The position numbers were made by a program, and so were the translations under genes. Positions 29,952 to 39,041 of a stretch of 64,000 bases of DNA are shown here, in pieces. Numbering within the stretch: position 1 is the stretch's first letter; each line of letters starts with the position of its first letter. This stretch comes from Roseomonas fluvialis (GTDB lineage: Bacteria; Pseudomonadota; Alphaproteobacteria; Acetobacterales; Acetobacteraceae), in assembly GCF_022846615.1 (NCBI RefSeq), contig NZ_AP025637.1, positions 1,172,501 to 1,236,500 of the forward strand, read 5' to 3'. The notes under the pieces are model-generated. The model was given only the letters and a program-made list of their open reading frames with translations, did not search any database and was not told the DNA's origin.

Positions 29952-31259
29952 TCACCCGCGCTTGTCCATCGCCACGAAATCGCGCGCCGCCGCACCGGTG
30001 TAGATCTGGCGCGGCCGCCCGATGCGCTGCGACGGATCCTCGATCAGTTCCTTCCACTGGCTGACCCAGCCCACGGTGCGCGCCACCGCGAACAGCACGG
30101 TGAACATGTGCGTGGGGATGCCCATCGCCTTCAGGATGATGCCCGAATAGAAGTCCACGTTCGGGTACAGCTTGCGGCTGATGAAGTAGTCGTCGGTCAG
30201 CGCGATCCGCTCCATCTCGATCGCCATGTCGAGCAGCGGCTCGTTCTTGATGCCGAGCTCGGCCAGCACCTCGTGGCAGGTCTCCTTCATGATCTTCGCG
30301 CGTGGGTCGAAGTTCTTGTAGACCCGATGGCCGAAGCCCATGAGCTTGGTGTGGGAGTTCTTGTCCTTCACCTCGCTGATGAAGTGCGGGATGTTCTCCG
30401 GGCTGCCGATCTCGGCGAGCATCTTCAGCACCGCCTCGTTCGCACCACCATGCGCCGGGCCCCACAGGGCCGCGATGCCGGCGGCGATGCAGGCGAAGGG
30501 ATTGGCGCCGGTGGACCCCGCCAGGCGCACGGTCGAGGTCGAGGCGTTCTGCTCGTGGTCCGCATGCAGGATCAGGATGCGGTCCATGGCGCGCGCCAGG
30601 ATCGGGTTGCTGACGTAGGGCTCCGCCGGCACGGCGTTGAGCATGTACAGGAAGTTTTCCGCGTAGGTCAGGTCGTTGCGCGGATACATGAACGGCTGGC
30701 CGATCGAATACTTGTAGGCCCAGGCCGCGATGGTCGGCACCTTCGCGATCAGCCGGAACGCCGCGATCTCGCGCGCGCGCGGATCGTTGATGTCGAGGTT
30801 GTCGTGGTAGAAGGCGGCCAGTGCGCCGACCACGCCGCACATCACCGCCATCGGGTGGGCGTCGCGGCGGAAGCCCTCGAAGAAGCGCCGCAGCTGCTCG
30901 TGCAGCATGGTGTGGTAGGTGACGCCCTTGTGGAACTCGTCGTACTGCGCGGCATTCGGCAGGTCGCCGTTCAGCAGCAGGTAGCAGACCTCGAGGAAGG
31001 ACGAATTTTCCGCCAGCTGCTCGATCGGGTAGCCGCGGTACAGCAGCACGCCCTCGTCGCCGTCGATGTAGGTGATGGTGCTCTCGCAGGATGCGGTGGC
31101 GCCATAGCCGGGGTCGAAGGTGAAGATGCCGAGCTCGCCATACAGCTTGCGGATGTCGGCGACGCGCGGCCCCAAGGTTCCCCCCAGCAGCGGAAGCGTC
31201 GTGCTCTTGTTGGAGCCCTCCATCGTGACAGTGATGGCGCCTGCGGGCTTGCTGGTCAT
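29952..31259 (-). CDS. gltA: Citrate synthase, type II
   Basis: This 435-residue enzyme condenses acetyl-CoA and oxaloacetate at entry to the TCA cycle. The catalytic residues are in [31 protein letters not shown] and [15 protein letters not shown] (two His and an Asp). The N-terminal beta-rich region with TFDPGYG and [16 protein letters not shown] marks the hexameric, Gram-negative NADH-sensitive class. The ATG at 31259 has a GAGGAAG ribosome site and a good promoter 60 bases upstream. The gene is single, with no TCA neighbours. Confidence 0.97.
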   Translation of the reverse strand: MTSKPAGAITVTMEGSNKSTTLPLLGGTLGPRVADIRKLYGELGIFTFDPGYGATASCESTITYIDGDEGVLLYRGYPIEQLAENSSFLEVCYLLLNGDLPNAAQYDEFHKGVTYHTMLHEQLRRFFEGFRRDAHPMAVMCGVVGALAAFYHDNLDINDPRAREIAAFRLIAKVPTIAAWAYKYSIGQPFMYPRNDLTYAENFLYMLNAVPAEPYVSNPILARAMDRILILHADHEQNASTSTVRLAGSTGANPFACIAAGIAALWGPAHGGANEAVLKMLAEIGSPENIPHFISEVKDKNSHTKLMGFGHRVYKNFDPRAKIMKETCHEVLAELGIKNEPLLDMAIEMERIALTDDYFISRKLYPNVDFYSGIILKAMGIPTHMFTVLFAVARTVGWVSQWKELIEDPSQRIGRPRQIYTGAAARDFVAMDKRG

Positions 31260-31319
31260 GCGGAACTTCCTCAAGTGGCCCGGCCATGGCGCACGCCGCC
31301 CGGCCGAATGGTGCGGTGC

Positions 31320-31349
31320 ACGATAAGGCGCTGTCCGCGGGCTTGGCAA
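31320..31349 (-). promoter_or_regulatory. Sigma-70 type promoter of gltA
   Basis: On the minus strand TTGCCA (31349-31344) and TATCGT (31325-31320) are separated by 18 bases. This predicts a start near 31313 and a 5' leader of about 54 bases. The same TATCGT -10 element is seen in the promoter at 60112-60140, which supports it as a genuine housekeeping hexamer here. Confidence 0.6.
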
Positions 31350-31399
31350 ACGACAAGCCGGTGGCGCGGCGACCACGCGCCGCAACCCCGTCCGCAGCG

Positions 31400-31957
31400 T
31401 CAGTTCCGGCTGCGCCAGGCAGGCGGCGCGCCTGCCGCATTCGCCCAAAGGCCCTGCGCCGTCTGGCGCGCCATGGCTTCCTGGCCCCGCAGCGCGCTGC
31501 TCGTGGCCACCGCGAAGCCGCCGCCCACCAGCGCGCGATTGAGGTCCGCGCCAGCCGCGTCGCACTGACCAAGACCGCGGCCGAAGCTGTCCTGACCGAC
31601 GATACGGCAGGCCACGGGCCGCCCGGACACCAATCGGGTCAGCGCCGCGGCCGCGGCGCCACCGCAGTCGAAGGCCTCGCCCGACGCCGACCGGCACGCC
31701 TCGCCGCGGGCCGGCGCCGAAATGCCATCCAGCCGCACGATCCGTTCGCCCAGGCCGATCGTCTCGCCGTCGACGATGCGGATGGCCTGCGCCTCGGCCC
31801 GCCAGCTGCGGTCGGACGGGGCGGACCCGAACAGGTTCGATGGCAAAGCCACGCCCAGCACCACGGGCGTGGCGATGGCGGCGGACAGCAGCAGCGCTGC
31901 TCCACCGAAGCGCGGGCGGGCGCGGCGGCCCTTGAATATGCGTCGTCGTTCCAACAC
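31400..31957 (-). CDS. Thermonuclease-fold (SNase-like) protein with altered active site
   Basis: The predicted protein of 185 residues has an N-terminal membrane anchor or signal ([19 protein letters not shown]). A staphylococcal-nuclease-like domain follows: [27 protein letters not shown], then SFGRGLGQC and [13 protein letters not shown]. The two Arg positions of the fold are kept. Of the calcium/catalytic acids, the DGDT Asp is Glu, the usual IDAPE motif reads ISAPA, and the catalytic Glu is Ala. It is probably inactive as a nuclease. Start is uncertain: GTG 31957 is used, and a TTG at 32035 would add residues that look non-coding. Confidence 0.65.
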   Translation of the reverse strand: MLERRRIFKGRRARPRFGGAALLLSAAIATPVVLGVALPSNLFGSAPSDRSWRAEAQAIRIVDGETIGLGERIVRLDGISAPARGEACRSASGEAFDCGGAAAAALTRLVSGRPVACRIVGQDSFGRGLGQCDAAGADLNRALVGGGFAVATSSALRGQEAMARQTAQGLWANAAGAPPAWRSRN

Positions 31958-32061
31958 GCGCGGATCGTTAGACCGACCTTGAACCGCCTGCAACCGCCGG
32001 AAGCAGCCAGGGACGAAACGTCGCGGCGCACCCAATCGACGAAAAGGTTAAGGAACTACGC

Positions 32062-33636
32062 CTAATCGCCTGTCCAAAAACGATCCTTGCCGCCCAGGCG
32101 CCGCCAAGCCCGCAGCGCATCGTCGCGGTGTTCCAGGACCCGGGCCTCGCACCAGCCCTCGACCACGCCCACGGCCCAGGCGCGTCCGGCACCTGGCGTG
32201 CCCAGCGCCTGCGCCAGGCTCCGCGCCACCGCGGCATCGTTGGCGATCCCGAGGCCGTCCTGCAGCTTCGCCAGCCGCCGCAGGAAGCGGCTGGCGCGTC
32301 TGGCGTCGAACAACGGGGCAAAGACCTCGGCCGCGTAGCGTAGGCGCTTGCCGTCCAGCCGGAGCTCATGGAGTTCCTCGGCGGAGCGGGTCTCGAAATC
32401 GGCCCCCGCGCGGCGCAGCCTGGCCCAGCGCCGGTCCAGCACGGCGCGGCCGAAGGAGCGGGCGGGCATTTCCAAGGCTTCGATCCGCGCGGCCTCGGCG
32501 CCCACGCGCCAGGGCCGTCCGAGCAGCACGCCCAGCGCATCGATCAGCAGCAGCCGCCAGCCGGGGGCCGCGACCAAGGCCAGCGCGGCGTCGTAGGCGG
32601 CGGTCCGACGTGCTGCCGCGGCCCGCAGCAGGCCCGCCACGCGCGCATCGTCGGGAAAGGCGTCGCCGATCTCCTGCCCGATGCCCGCCAGGAACACATC
32701 CCAGTCGCGCGCCGGGCCCAGGATGCCGACCACCTCGCGCAGTCGTGCATCCAGGCTGCGCAGCGCCGCGTCGTCTGTGACGTTGCGGAACACCCGCAGC
32801 ACCGATCGCAGGCGGCGCAACGCGACGCGGCTCTGGTGTACCGGCTCGGGCCCACCATCGTGGCGGATGCGGGCCGCCTGCTGATGCAGTGCCTCGAGCA
32901 GGTGGCCGACGGCGCGCAGGAAGGCGTCCTCGACGCTGGTCGCGGCCGCGGTGTCGGGCTGGCCCAGGCGATGCGGCCGGGCGCGCGCGCCGACGGCCAT
33001 CGCACGGGCGTCCTCCGCCATGGTCGTGAGCGGCGGGGCCAGCGGCAGTTCGGCCGCGAGGCCGCGCGCCGCCGCGATCACGGCCGGCAGCGGCCCGGAG
33101 AGCACGACGCGCGCGACAGGGCGTTCGGCGGCCACGCTGCGTAGTCGCCCGGCCAGGATCTCGATGCCGACGACGCCCTCGGCCAGCGTCAGGCTCAGGC
33201 TGTGTCGGCGGCCGGTAAAGGCCGCCACCGCGACCAGCGGCGCGTCATCGGCCAGTTCGGGCGCTTCGCTGCCTTCGGGCAGCGGTTCGGCACCCACCGG
33301 CTGGCCCGGGTGCCACGCGGCGCCGGGCAGGGGCACCAGGTGGCGCAGCACGCGCAACCCGCGCCGCGGCGCCTCCAGGATCAGCCCCTGTTCGGCGAGC
33401 CGCCCCTCCGCCGTGTCGGACCAGATGATCTCGGCCACCGTGCCGCGCGTGCGACCGCCGCGATGGGCGCGCACGAAGGCAAGGCGCGCCAGCCGCCCGG
33501 CCGCGGCCTCGGGCAGCGAGAATTCCAGTGTCACGGTCGCGGGGGCCGCCGGCGTGCCGGGCAGGGTAACCGCGGGTGTCTCGGTCTCGGCCTCGGCGAT
33601 CGGGGATCGGCTCGCCGGGGCTGCGGCGGCGGGCAT
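32062..33636 (-). CDS. CHAD domain protein with degenerate CYTH-like N-terminus
   Basis: The protein has 524 residues. The C-terminal half is a CHAD domain with both helical repeats of conserved His/Arg/Lys. VHQSRVALRRLRSVLRVFR opens the domain, and LHELRLDGKRLRYAAEVF comes in the second half. CHAD domains bind polyphosphate. The N-terminal 200 residues are placed like a CYTH triphosphatase domain, but the ExExK signature is not conserved, so catalysis is doubtful. The gene starts 2 bases after sixA ends. A role as a polyphosphate-binding or granule protein, possibly controlled by the phosphatase, is inferred. Confidence 0.82.
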   Translation of the reverse strand: MPAAAAPASRSPIAEAETETPAVTLPGTPAAPATVTLEFSLPEAAAGRLARLAFVRAHRGGRTRGTVAEIIWSDTAEGRLAEQGLILEAPRRGLRVLRHLVPLPGAAWHPGQPVGAEPLPEGSEAPELADDAPLVAVAAFTGRRHSLSLTLAEGVVGIEILAGRLRSVAAERPVARVVLSGPLPAVIAAARGLAAELPLAPPLTTMAEDARAMAVGARARPHRLGQPDTAAATSVEDAFLRAVGHLLEALHQQAARIRHDGGPEPVHQSRVALRRLRSVLRVFRNVTDDAALRSLDARLREVVGILGPARDWDVFLAGIGQEIGDAFPDDARVAGLLRAAAARRTAAYDAALALVAAPGWRLLLIDALGVLLGRPWRVGAEAARIEALEMPARSFGRAVLDRRWARLRRAGADFETRSAEELHELRLDGKRLRYAAEVFAPLFDARRASRFLRRLAKLQDGLGIANDAAVARSLAQALGTPGAGRAWAVGVVEGWCEARVLEHRDDALRAWRRLGGKDRFWTGD

Positions 33637-33638
33637 GG

Positions 33639-34175
33639 TCAGATGGCCATTTCCGGCAGGTCCGCCGGGGCCAGGAACCTGACAAGCCGTCCGCCGCCCT
33701 CCGCCAGGTCGTGCCAGGGGGTGGCGATGCCGAACTCGGCCAGGGCGCAGGTCGGGAAGCCATCGGCGATACGCCGCGCCGCGGCTGCCGTGCCGCCGGT
33801 CATGCCCGCGGCACCGACCAGCGCCAGTGCCAGGTCCTGCAGGCCGGGGTTGTGGCCGATCAGCATGACGCTGCGTGCCGTCTCGGGCGCGCGGCGAAGC
33901 AGGTCGAGCAGCCGCGGCCAGGGCGCCAGGTACAGGTCGTCCATGGGTTCGACCAGCGGGCTGTCGGGGAAGGGGGCGATCGCCTCCAGCGTCTGCAGCG
34001 TGCGGCGCGCCGAACTCACCAGCACGACATCCGGCGCCAGCCCCAGGTCGCTCATTGCCGCGGCCATGGCCTGCGCGGCGCGCCGCCCGCGGGCATTCAG
34101 GGGCCGCGCATGGTCCGGGAGCGAGGGATCGTCCCAGGATGATTTCGCATGCCGAAGGAGGAGAAGCTGCCGCAT
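33639..34175 (-). CDS. sixA: SixA-like histidine phosphatase
   Basis: This 178-residue cytoplasmic phosphatase of the histidine phosphatase superfamily has the catalytic RHAKSSW motif near the start (QLLLLRHAKSSWDD) and the second active-site His in MLIGHNPGLQDLAL. The segment DVVLVSSARRTLQTLEAI supplies the conserved Arg. SixA proteins dephosphorylate phosphohistidine or small phospho-compounds. The ATG at 34175 is the only start that keeps the motif at the N-terminus. It is the first gene of a two-gene unit with the CHAD protein and is divergent from the SDR/photolyase operon. Confidence 0.85.
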   Translation of the reverse strand: MRQLLLLRHAKSSWDDPSLPDHARPLNARGRRAAQAMAAAMSDLGLAPDVVLVSSARRTLQTLEAIAPFPDSPLVEPMDDLYLAPWPRLLDLLRRAPETARSVMLIGHNPGLQDLALALVGAAGMTGGTAAAARRIADGFPTCALAEFGIATPWHDLAEGGGRLVRFLAPADLPEMAI

Positions 34176-34287
34176 CGCACCGCATCCTGCCACGGCGCGC
34201 GGCCGCTGTCGCGCCCGCCCGGTGCCCCTCGCGCCTGCGCCGTCCGGCCCCATCTGGGGCGAACCCTTGTGACGGACGGACCAAGAC

Positions 34288-35010
34288 ATGACGGATACGA
34301 TCCTGGTGGTGGGTGCCACCGGCGCGGTAGGCGCCGCGCTGGCGCGCCGTTGCGCGGCGCGCGGGGCGCGGCTGGTTCTGGTGGCGCGCGACCATGCCCG
34401 GCTGGCGGCGCTGGCGGCGGACCTGCCGGGCAGCCTGGCGGTCCCGGCGGATGCGACGGACCCCGCGGCGCTGCGCGCGGCCGTCGCCGCGGCGGGTCCG
34501 TCGGTCGCGGGCCTGGCCTACTGTGTCGGGTCGATCGCGTTGAAGCCGCTGAAGCGGGCCACCGAGGCCGATTTCCTCGATGCTTTCCGTCTGAACGCGC
34601 TGGGCGCCGCCCTGGCCGTGCAGGCGGCGCAGGATGCGCTGGCCGCCGCGCGCGGGTCTGTCGTGCTGTTTTCGACCATTGCCGCGCGCGCCGGCTTCCC
34701 CAACCATACCGCCATCGCCGCCGCCAAGGGGGCGGTCGAGGGGCTGACCGTGGCACTGGCCGCCGAACTGGCGCCGGTGCGGGTGAACTGCATCGCCCCC
34801 TCGCTCACCCGCAGCGCCATGGCGGCGCCGCTGATCGGGAACCCGCAGATGGCCGAGGCGATCGCCAAGCAGCACCCCATCCCGCGCCTCGGCGAGGGCG
34901 AGGATTCCGCCGCGCTCGCGGATTTCCTGCTGTCCGATGCAGCCGGCTGGATCACCGGCCAGGTGATGGCGGTCGATGGCGGGCGGTCCACCGTCCGCAC
35001 CCGCGGCTGA
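34288..35010 (+). CDS. Short-chain dehydrogenase-like protein lacking the catalytic tyrosine
   Basis: This 240-residue Rossmann protein has a GATGAVG nucleotide loop in place of the usual TGxxxGIG. The catalytic serine is kept (Ser129 in LFSTIAA) and so is the lysine (Lys147). The YxxxK tyrosine position is Ile143 in TAIAAAKGAVEG. The C-terminus is classical (GQVMAVDGG). Without Tyr, normal SDR proton transfer is not expected. Its stop overlaps the next gene start (TGATG), and the third gene is an FeS photolyase. I infer a light- or photolyase-associated operon. Confidence 0.82.
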   Translation: MTDTILVVGATGAVGAALARRCAARGARLVLVARDHARLAALAADLPGSLAVPADATDPAALRAAVAAAGPSVAGLAYCVGSIALKPLKRATEADFLDAFRLNALGAALAVQAAQDALAAARGSVVLFSTIAARAGFPNHTAIAAAKGAVEGLTVALAAELAPVRVNCIAPSLTRSAMAAPLIGNPQMAEAIAKQHPIPRLGEGEDSAALADFLLSDAAGWITGQVMAVDGGRSTVRTRG

Positions 35011-35612
35011 TGCACCGGCGTGCCGCCTTGCTGCTGCCCGTCGGCCTCGCGCTGCCGGCCGCGGCGGCCGAGGGGGACTACGCCTTCCGGGTGAAGCGGC
35101 GGGGCGACGTGGTCGGCACGCATACGGTGCGCTTCGCCCAGCGCGGGGCGGAGCGCATCGCGACATCAGACCTTTCCATCACCCCGCGTGTCCTGGGCGT
35201 CGTCGTGTACCGGTACGAGCACCGCTACGAGGAAGCCACGATCGGCGACAACTTCCGTCGCGTCACCTCGCGCCTGAACCGCAACGGCCGTATCGTCGAG
35301 GTCCGTGGCGAGGCCTCGGGCAATGCCGTGCTGCTGGACGGCACCGAGGGCCCGCAGCGCCTGCCCGCCAGCGCCGCACCGCTATCCTGGTGGGTGATGC
35401 CGCGCCTGACCGGGCGCGTGCCGCTGTTCGGCACCACCACGGGGCGTGCGCTGGCGCTGACCTGGCAGTCGCGCCGTCTGCCCGGCGGCGGCTTCGAATA
35501 CGCCTGCACCGGCGAGGTGACGGCAACCGTGACCTACAGCGCCGCCGGCCGCTGGGTGGGCTTCACCGCGCGCGGCGAGGACGGCACCGACATCGCCTAC
35601 GAACCGGCATGA
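35010..35612 (+). CDS. Secreted DUF6134-like protein
   Basis: The predicted product has 200 residues with a short Sec signal (RRAALLLPVGLALPAAAAEG). A beta-rich body follows, including YAFRVKRRGDVVGTHTVRF and RVTSRLNRNGRIVEVRGEA, which resemble DUF3108/DUF6134-type lipocalin-like periplasmic proteins. A Trp-Trp pair (LSWWVMPRL) is conserved-looking. It is translationally coupled to the SDR upstream and the photolyase downstream by overlaps of 1 and 4 bases. Function is unknown. Such barrels often handle lipids or isoprenoids. The family name is from memory and should be confirmed by profile search. Confidence 0.72.
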   Translation: MHRRAALLLPVGLALPAAAAEGDYAFRVKRRGDVVGTHTVRFAQRGAERIATSDLSITPRVLGVVVYRYEHRYEEATIGDNFRRVTSRLNRNGRIVEVRGEASGNAVLLDGTEGPQRLPASAAPLSWWVMPRLTGRVPLFGTTTGRALALTWQSRRLPGGGFEYACTGEVTATVTYSAAGRWVGFTARGEDGTDIAYEPA

Positions 35613-37141
35613 GCGGCGGCACACTCAGGGTGGTGCTGGGCGACCAGTGCTCGCGCGGGCTCTCGGCGCTGCGCGACCTAGACCCCGCCACCGACACGGT
35701 ACTGATGATGGAGGTGCAGGCCGAATGCACCTATGTCCCACATCATCCGCAGAAGATCGTGCTGGTGCTCTCGGCGATGCGACACTTTGCGCGCGCGCTG
35801 GCGGCGCGCGGCGTGCGGGTGGATCATGTGCCGCTGGACGATCCGGACAACACGCAGTCCTTCGCCGGTGAGGTCGCCCGCGCCGTCGCACGACACCGCC
35901 CGGCACAAATCGTCGCAACGCACCCGGGCGAATGGCGCGTGCTCACGGACATGCAGGGCTGGGAGGCCGCGACCGGCGTGCCGGTCGAGATCCGAGAGGA
36001 TGACCGCTTCCTGTGTTCCCTGCCGCGCTTCCGCACCTGGGCGGCTGGCCGCAAGCAGTACCGCATGGAATTTTTCTACCGCGAGATGCGGCGCGAGACC
36101 GGCCTGCTGATGGAAGGCGACGAGCCCGCTGGCGGCCAGTGGAACTACGACGCCGAGAACCGCTCCGCCCTGCCCAAGGGCCTGGTGCCGCCGCCGCCAC
36201 GCCGCTTCCCGCCGGACACGATCACGCGCGAGGTGATGGCGCTGGTCGCGCACCGCTTCGGCGCACATTTCGGCGATGTCGAAGGCTTCGCCTGGCCGGT
36301 CACCGCCAAGGACGCGACCGCCGCGCTGGACGCCTTCATCACCGATCGCCTCGCGCTGTTCGGCGACTACCAGGACGCGATGGCCGCGGATCAGCCGACC
36401 ATGTTCCACGCACTGGTCTCGACCAGCCTGAATGCTGGGCTGCTCGACCCGATGGAGGCCTGCCGCGCGGCCGAAAAGGCTTGGCGCGAGGGTCGCGCGC
36501 CGCTCAATGCCGTCGAGGGCTTCATCCGCCAGATCCTCGGCTGGCGCGAATACGTGCGCGGCATCTACTGGCACCTTATGCCGGGCTATGCCGAGGGCAA
36601 CGCGTTGGATGCGCATCGCCCGCTGCCGGGCTTCTACTGGGGCGGCCCGACAACGATGCGTTGCATCGAACAGACCGTCGCGCAGACCCGCGACCTGGCC
36701 TACGCCCACCACATCCAGCGGCTGATGGTGACGGGCAACTTCGCGCTGCTCGCCGGCATCGCGCCGGCCGAGATCAACGCCTGGTACCTCGCCGTCTATG
36801 CCGATGCCTTCGACTGGGTGGAACTGCCCAACACCCATGGCATGGCGATCCATGCCGATGGTGGCGTGATGGCGTCCAAGCCCTATGCGGCATCGGGTGC
36901 ATACATCAACCGAATGTCGGACTACTGCGGCAGCTGCACGCATGACGTGAAGCAATCGGCCGGCCCGCGCGCTTGCCCGTTCAACTACCTGTACTGGGAC
37001 TTCATCGCGCGCCACGCCGACCGCTTCACGAAGAACCCGCGGATGGCGATGCCGCTGCGGACGCTGGCGAAGATGGACCCGAAGAAGGTCGCGGCCCTGC
37101 GCGCCGAGGCGGCGCGCTTCCTGGCCACGCTCGACGGCTGA
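35609..37141 (+). CDS. Iron-sulfur bacterial cryptochrome/photolyase (FeS-BCP, PhrB-like)
   Basis: This 510-residue protein is a light-driven DNA repair enzyme or photoreceptor with FAD and a [4Fe-4S] cluster. The four cluster cysteines are visible at residues 352 (TMRCIEQTV), 440 and 443 (YCGSC), and 456 (RACPFN). The spacing equals that of the characterised Agrobacterium (6-4) photolyase PhrB. The N-terminal domain begins LRVVLGDQCSRGLSAL, typical of the family. The helical FAD domain includes NAVEGFIRQILGWREYVRG. The ATG overlaps the previous stop (ATGA). The (6-4) photoproduct is the most likely substrate. Confidence 0.93.
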   Translation: MSGGTLRVVLGDQCSRGLSALRDLDPATDTVLMMEVQAECTYVPHHPQKIVLVLSAMRHFARALAARGVRVDHVPLDDPDNTQSFAGEVARAVARHRPAQIVATHPGEWRVLTDMQGWEAATGVPVEIREDDRFLCSLPRFRTWAAGRKQYRMEFFYREMRRETGLLMEGDEPAGGQWNYDAENRSALPKGLVPPPPRRFPPDTITREVMALVAHRFGAHFGDVEGFAWPVTAKDATAALDAFITDRLALFGDYQDAMAADQPTMFHALVSTSLNAGLLDPMEACRAAEKAWREGRAPLNAVEGFIRQILGWREYVRGIYWHLMPGYAEGNALDAHRPLPGFYWGGPTTMRCIEQTVAQTRDLAYAHHIQRLMVTGNFALLAGIAPAEINAWYLAVYADAFDWVELPNTHGMAIHADGGVMASKPYAASGAYINRMSDYCGSCTHDVKQSAGPRACPFNYLYWDFIARHADRFTKNPRMAMPLRTLAKMDPKKVAALRAEAARFLATLDG

Positions 37142-37185
37142 AGCGCCGCGTTCCATCCTCCCGCGCACCGACGCAGGAGGATGCC

Positions 37186-37956
37186 ATGGCCGCCGAGACC
37201 GAGATCGAATGGATGAAGCTCACCTTCGCCGAGCTCAACGCGCGCGCCGCGGCGGATGCGCTGGTCATCGTCCCGGTCGCCTCGCTGGAACAGCACGGAC
37301 CGCACCTCGCGACCGGCGTCGACATCGTCTGCGCTACTGCGGTCGCGCAGCGCGTCGCGCGGCGCCTGCACGACGCCGGCCGCCCGGTGGTGGTCACGCC
37401 CTGCGTCTGGACCGGCCTCGCGGAACACCACGTCCCCTTCGGCGGCACCGTGACGCTCGATTTCGAGGCCTTCTCGGCGGTGCTGCGCGGCGTGGTGCGT
37501 TCCGCCATGCGCGCCGGCTTCAAGCGCGTCATGCTGCTCAACGGCCATGGCGGCAATGCCGAGGCCGTCGCCGTTGTCGGCGGTGAATGCCAGGCGGAAT
37601 TCGGCATCGCCGTCGCCGCCGGAACCTATTGGCACCTGGCCGGCGACGCCTTCGCCCCCATCCTGGAACGCCAATCCACCGTGCTGCATGCCTGCGAGGC
37701 CGAGACCTCGATGATGATGACGCTGATGCCCGAGGCCCTGCGCACCGACCGACTGCCCGACGCCCACGGCCCGCATTCGACCCGCCCGGAGGGCCAGCCT
37801 GCGGCCATGATCCGCCGCCGGTCCTTCAAGGACATCACGCCATCGGGCGTGATCGGCGATGCACGCGCCGCCACGGCCGCGAAGGGCGAGGCGCTGCTCG
37901 AAGCCGCTGCCGAGCGCATCGCCGCCGAACTGGGCAACGCGAAGCTCTGGGGATGA
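37186..37956 (+). CDS. Creatininase family amidohydrolase
   Basis: This 256-residue metal-dependent hydrolase has the family metal-binding motifs: ASLEQHGPHLATGVD near the N-terminus, LLNGHGGNAEAV in the middle and HACEAETSMMM in the C-terminal half. An AGGAGG ribosome site at 37175-37180 fixes the ATG at 37186. Relatives hydrolyse creatinine or formamide-type bonds, for example in cofactor synthesis (MftE, ArfB). It stands alone between the photolyase operon and the convergent ppk2, so its substrate is unknown. Confidence 0.9.
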   Translation: MAAETEIEWMKLTFAELNARAAADALVIVPVASLEQHGPHLATGVDIVCATAVAQRVARRLHDAGRPVVVTPCVWTGLAEHHVPFGGTVTLDFEAFSAVLRGVVRSAMRAGFKRVMLLNGHGGNAEAVAVVGGECQAEFGIAVAAGTYWHLAGDAFAPILERQSTVLHACEAETSMMMTLMPEALRTDRLPDAHGPHSTRPEGQPAAMIRRRSFKDITPSGVIGDARAATAAKGEALLEAAAERIAAELGNAKLWG

Positions 37957-38046
37957 GGCCGGCGCGCCGCGACCGAAAGGTTGCTGGTTGGCGGAGGCGC
38001 GCGACCTGTCTCCAGAGCGCCGCACCCACCGCCAGCGGCGGCGGCC

Positions 38047-39012
38047 CTATCGTGCCCCGTCGCGCCGCTGCCCCGGATGCAGCGTCTTGCCCAGGATATG
38101 CGTGCTCGCGCTGATCACATGCGCGGTCGATCCCACGATCAGCGGGTCGGGTTCGTGGACCACGGCTTCGTCCTTGCCCTCATAGGGCAGGTTGTACAGG
38201 AAATGGCGCATCGCCTCGATCCGCGCGCGGCGCTTGTCGTCGGACTTCACGATGGTCCAGGGCGCGTCGGCGGTGTCGGTATAGAAGAACATCGCCTCCT
38301 TCGCCTCGGTGTAGTCGCCCCATTTGTCCAGGCTCGCCTTGTCGATCGGGCTGAGCTTCCACTGCTTCAGCGGGTCGGTCTCGCGCGACTGGAAGCGGCG
38401 CGCCTGCTCCTCGCGCGTCACGCTGAACCAGTACTTGAACAGGCGCAGGCCTGACCGCACCAGCATGCGCTCCAGCTCTGGCGCCTGGCGCATGAACTCC
38501 AGGTATTCCGCGGCCGAGCAGAAGCCCATCACGCGCTCCACGCCCGCGCGGTTGTACCAGGACCGGTCGAAGAACACGATCTCCCCGCCGCTCGGGAGAT
38601 GGCGCACGTAGCGCTGGAAATACCATTGCGAGCGTTCCTGGTCGGTCGGCTTTTCCAGCGCGACGATATGCGCGCCGCGCGGATTCAGGTGCTCCATGAA
38701 GCGCTTGATGGTGCCGCCCTTGCCGGCGGCGTCGCGGCCTTCGAACAACACGGTGACGCGTTCGTTCGCCGTCTTGATCCAGTTCTGCGCCTTCAGCAGT
38801 TCGACCTGCAGCGGCATGATGCGCGCGGCATAATCCTTTTCGGTGAGCCGCGTCGCATAGGGGTAGGCGCCGGTCTCGAAGGCGCGGCGCACCGCCTCGG
38901 GGTCGCGCGCGGGGCGATGCGCCCGGCGCGTGGGCGTGCCGAGCGCCGCCGCCGCGTCGGCGATGGATCGCGCGCCCTCGACCACATCCTCAGCCGGCCT
39001 GTCCTGGTCCAT
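38047..39012 (-). CDS. ppk2: Polyphosphate kinase 2 (PPK2)
   Basis: This 321-residue cytoplasmic kinase transfers phosphate between polyphosphate and nucleotides. Walker A is FEGRDAAGKGGTIKR, Walker B is FFDRSWYNRAGVERV, and the lid module is EEQARRFQSRETDPLKQWKL. The single-domain length fits class I or III PPK2. A near-perfect AGGAGG sits 8 bases before the ATG at 39012. It is the last gene of a unit with a class I photolyase and a PPP phosphatase. Whether it makes ATP/GTP or polyphosphate in vivo cannot be judged from sequence. Confidence 0.94.
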   Translation of the reverse strand: MDQDRPAEDVVEGARSIADAAAALGTPTRRAHRPARDPEAVRRAFETGAYPYATRLTEKDYAARIMPLQVELLKAQNWIKTANERVTVLFEGRDAAGKGGTIKRFMEHLNPRGAHIVALEKPTDQERSQWYFQRYVRHLPSGGEIVFFDRSWYNRAGVERVMGFCSAAEYLEFMRQAPELERMLVRSGLRLFKYWFSVTREEQARRFQSRETDPLKQWKLSPIDKASLDKWGDYTEAKEAMFFYTDTADAPWTIVKSDDKRRARIEAMRHFLYNLPYEGKDEAVVHEPDPLIVGSTAHVISASTHILGKTLHPGQRRDGAR

Positions 39013-39041
39013 GGTCGTTCCTCCTGTGGCATGCTTGGCCA

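Noticed and set aside
32062-35166. 1034-residue ORF on the minus strand
   Set aside because: Only the last 524 residues are a real CHAD protein; the rest reads through sixA and antisense to the SDR and DUF6134 genes.
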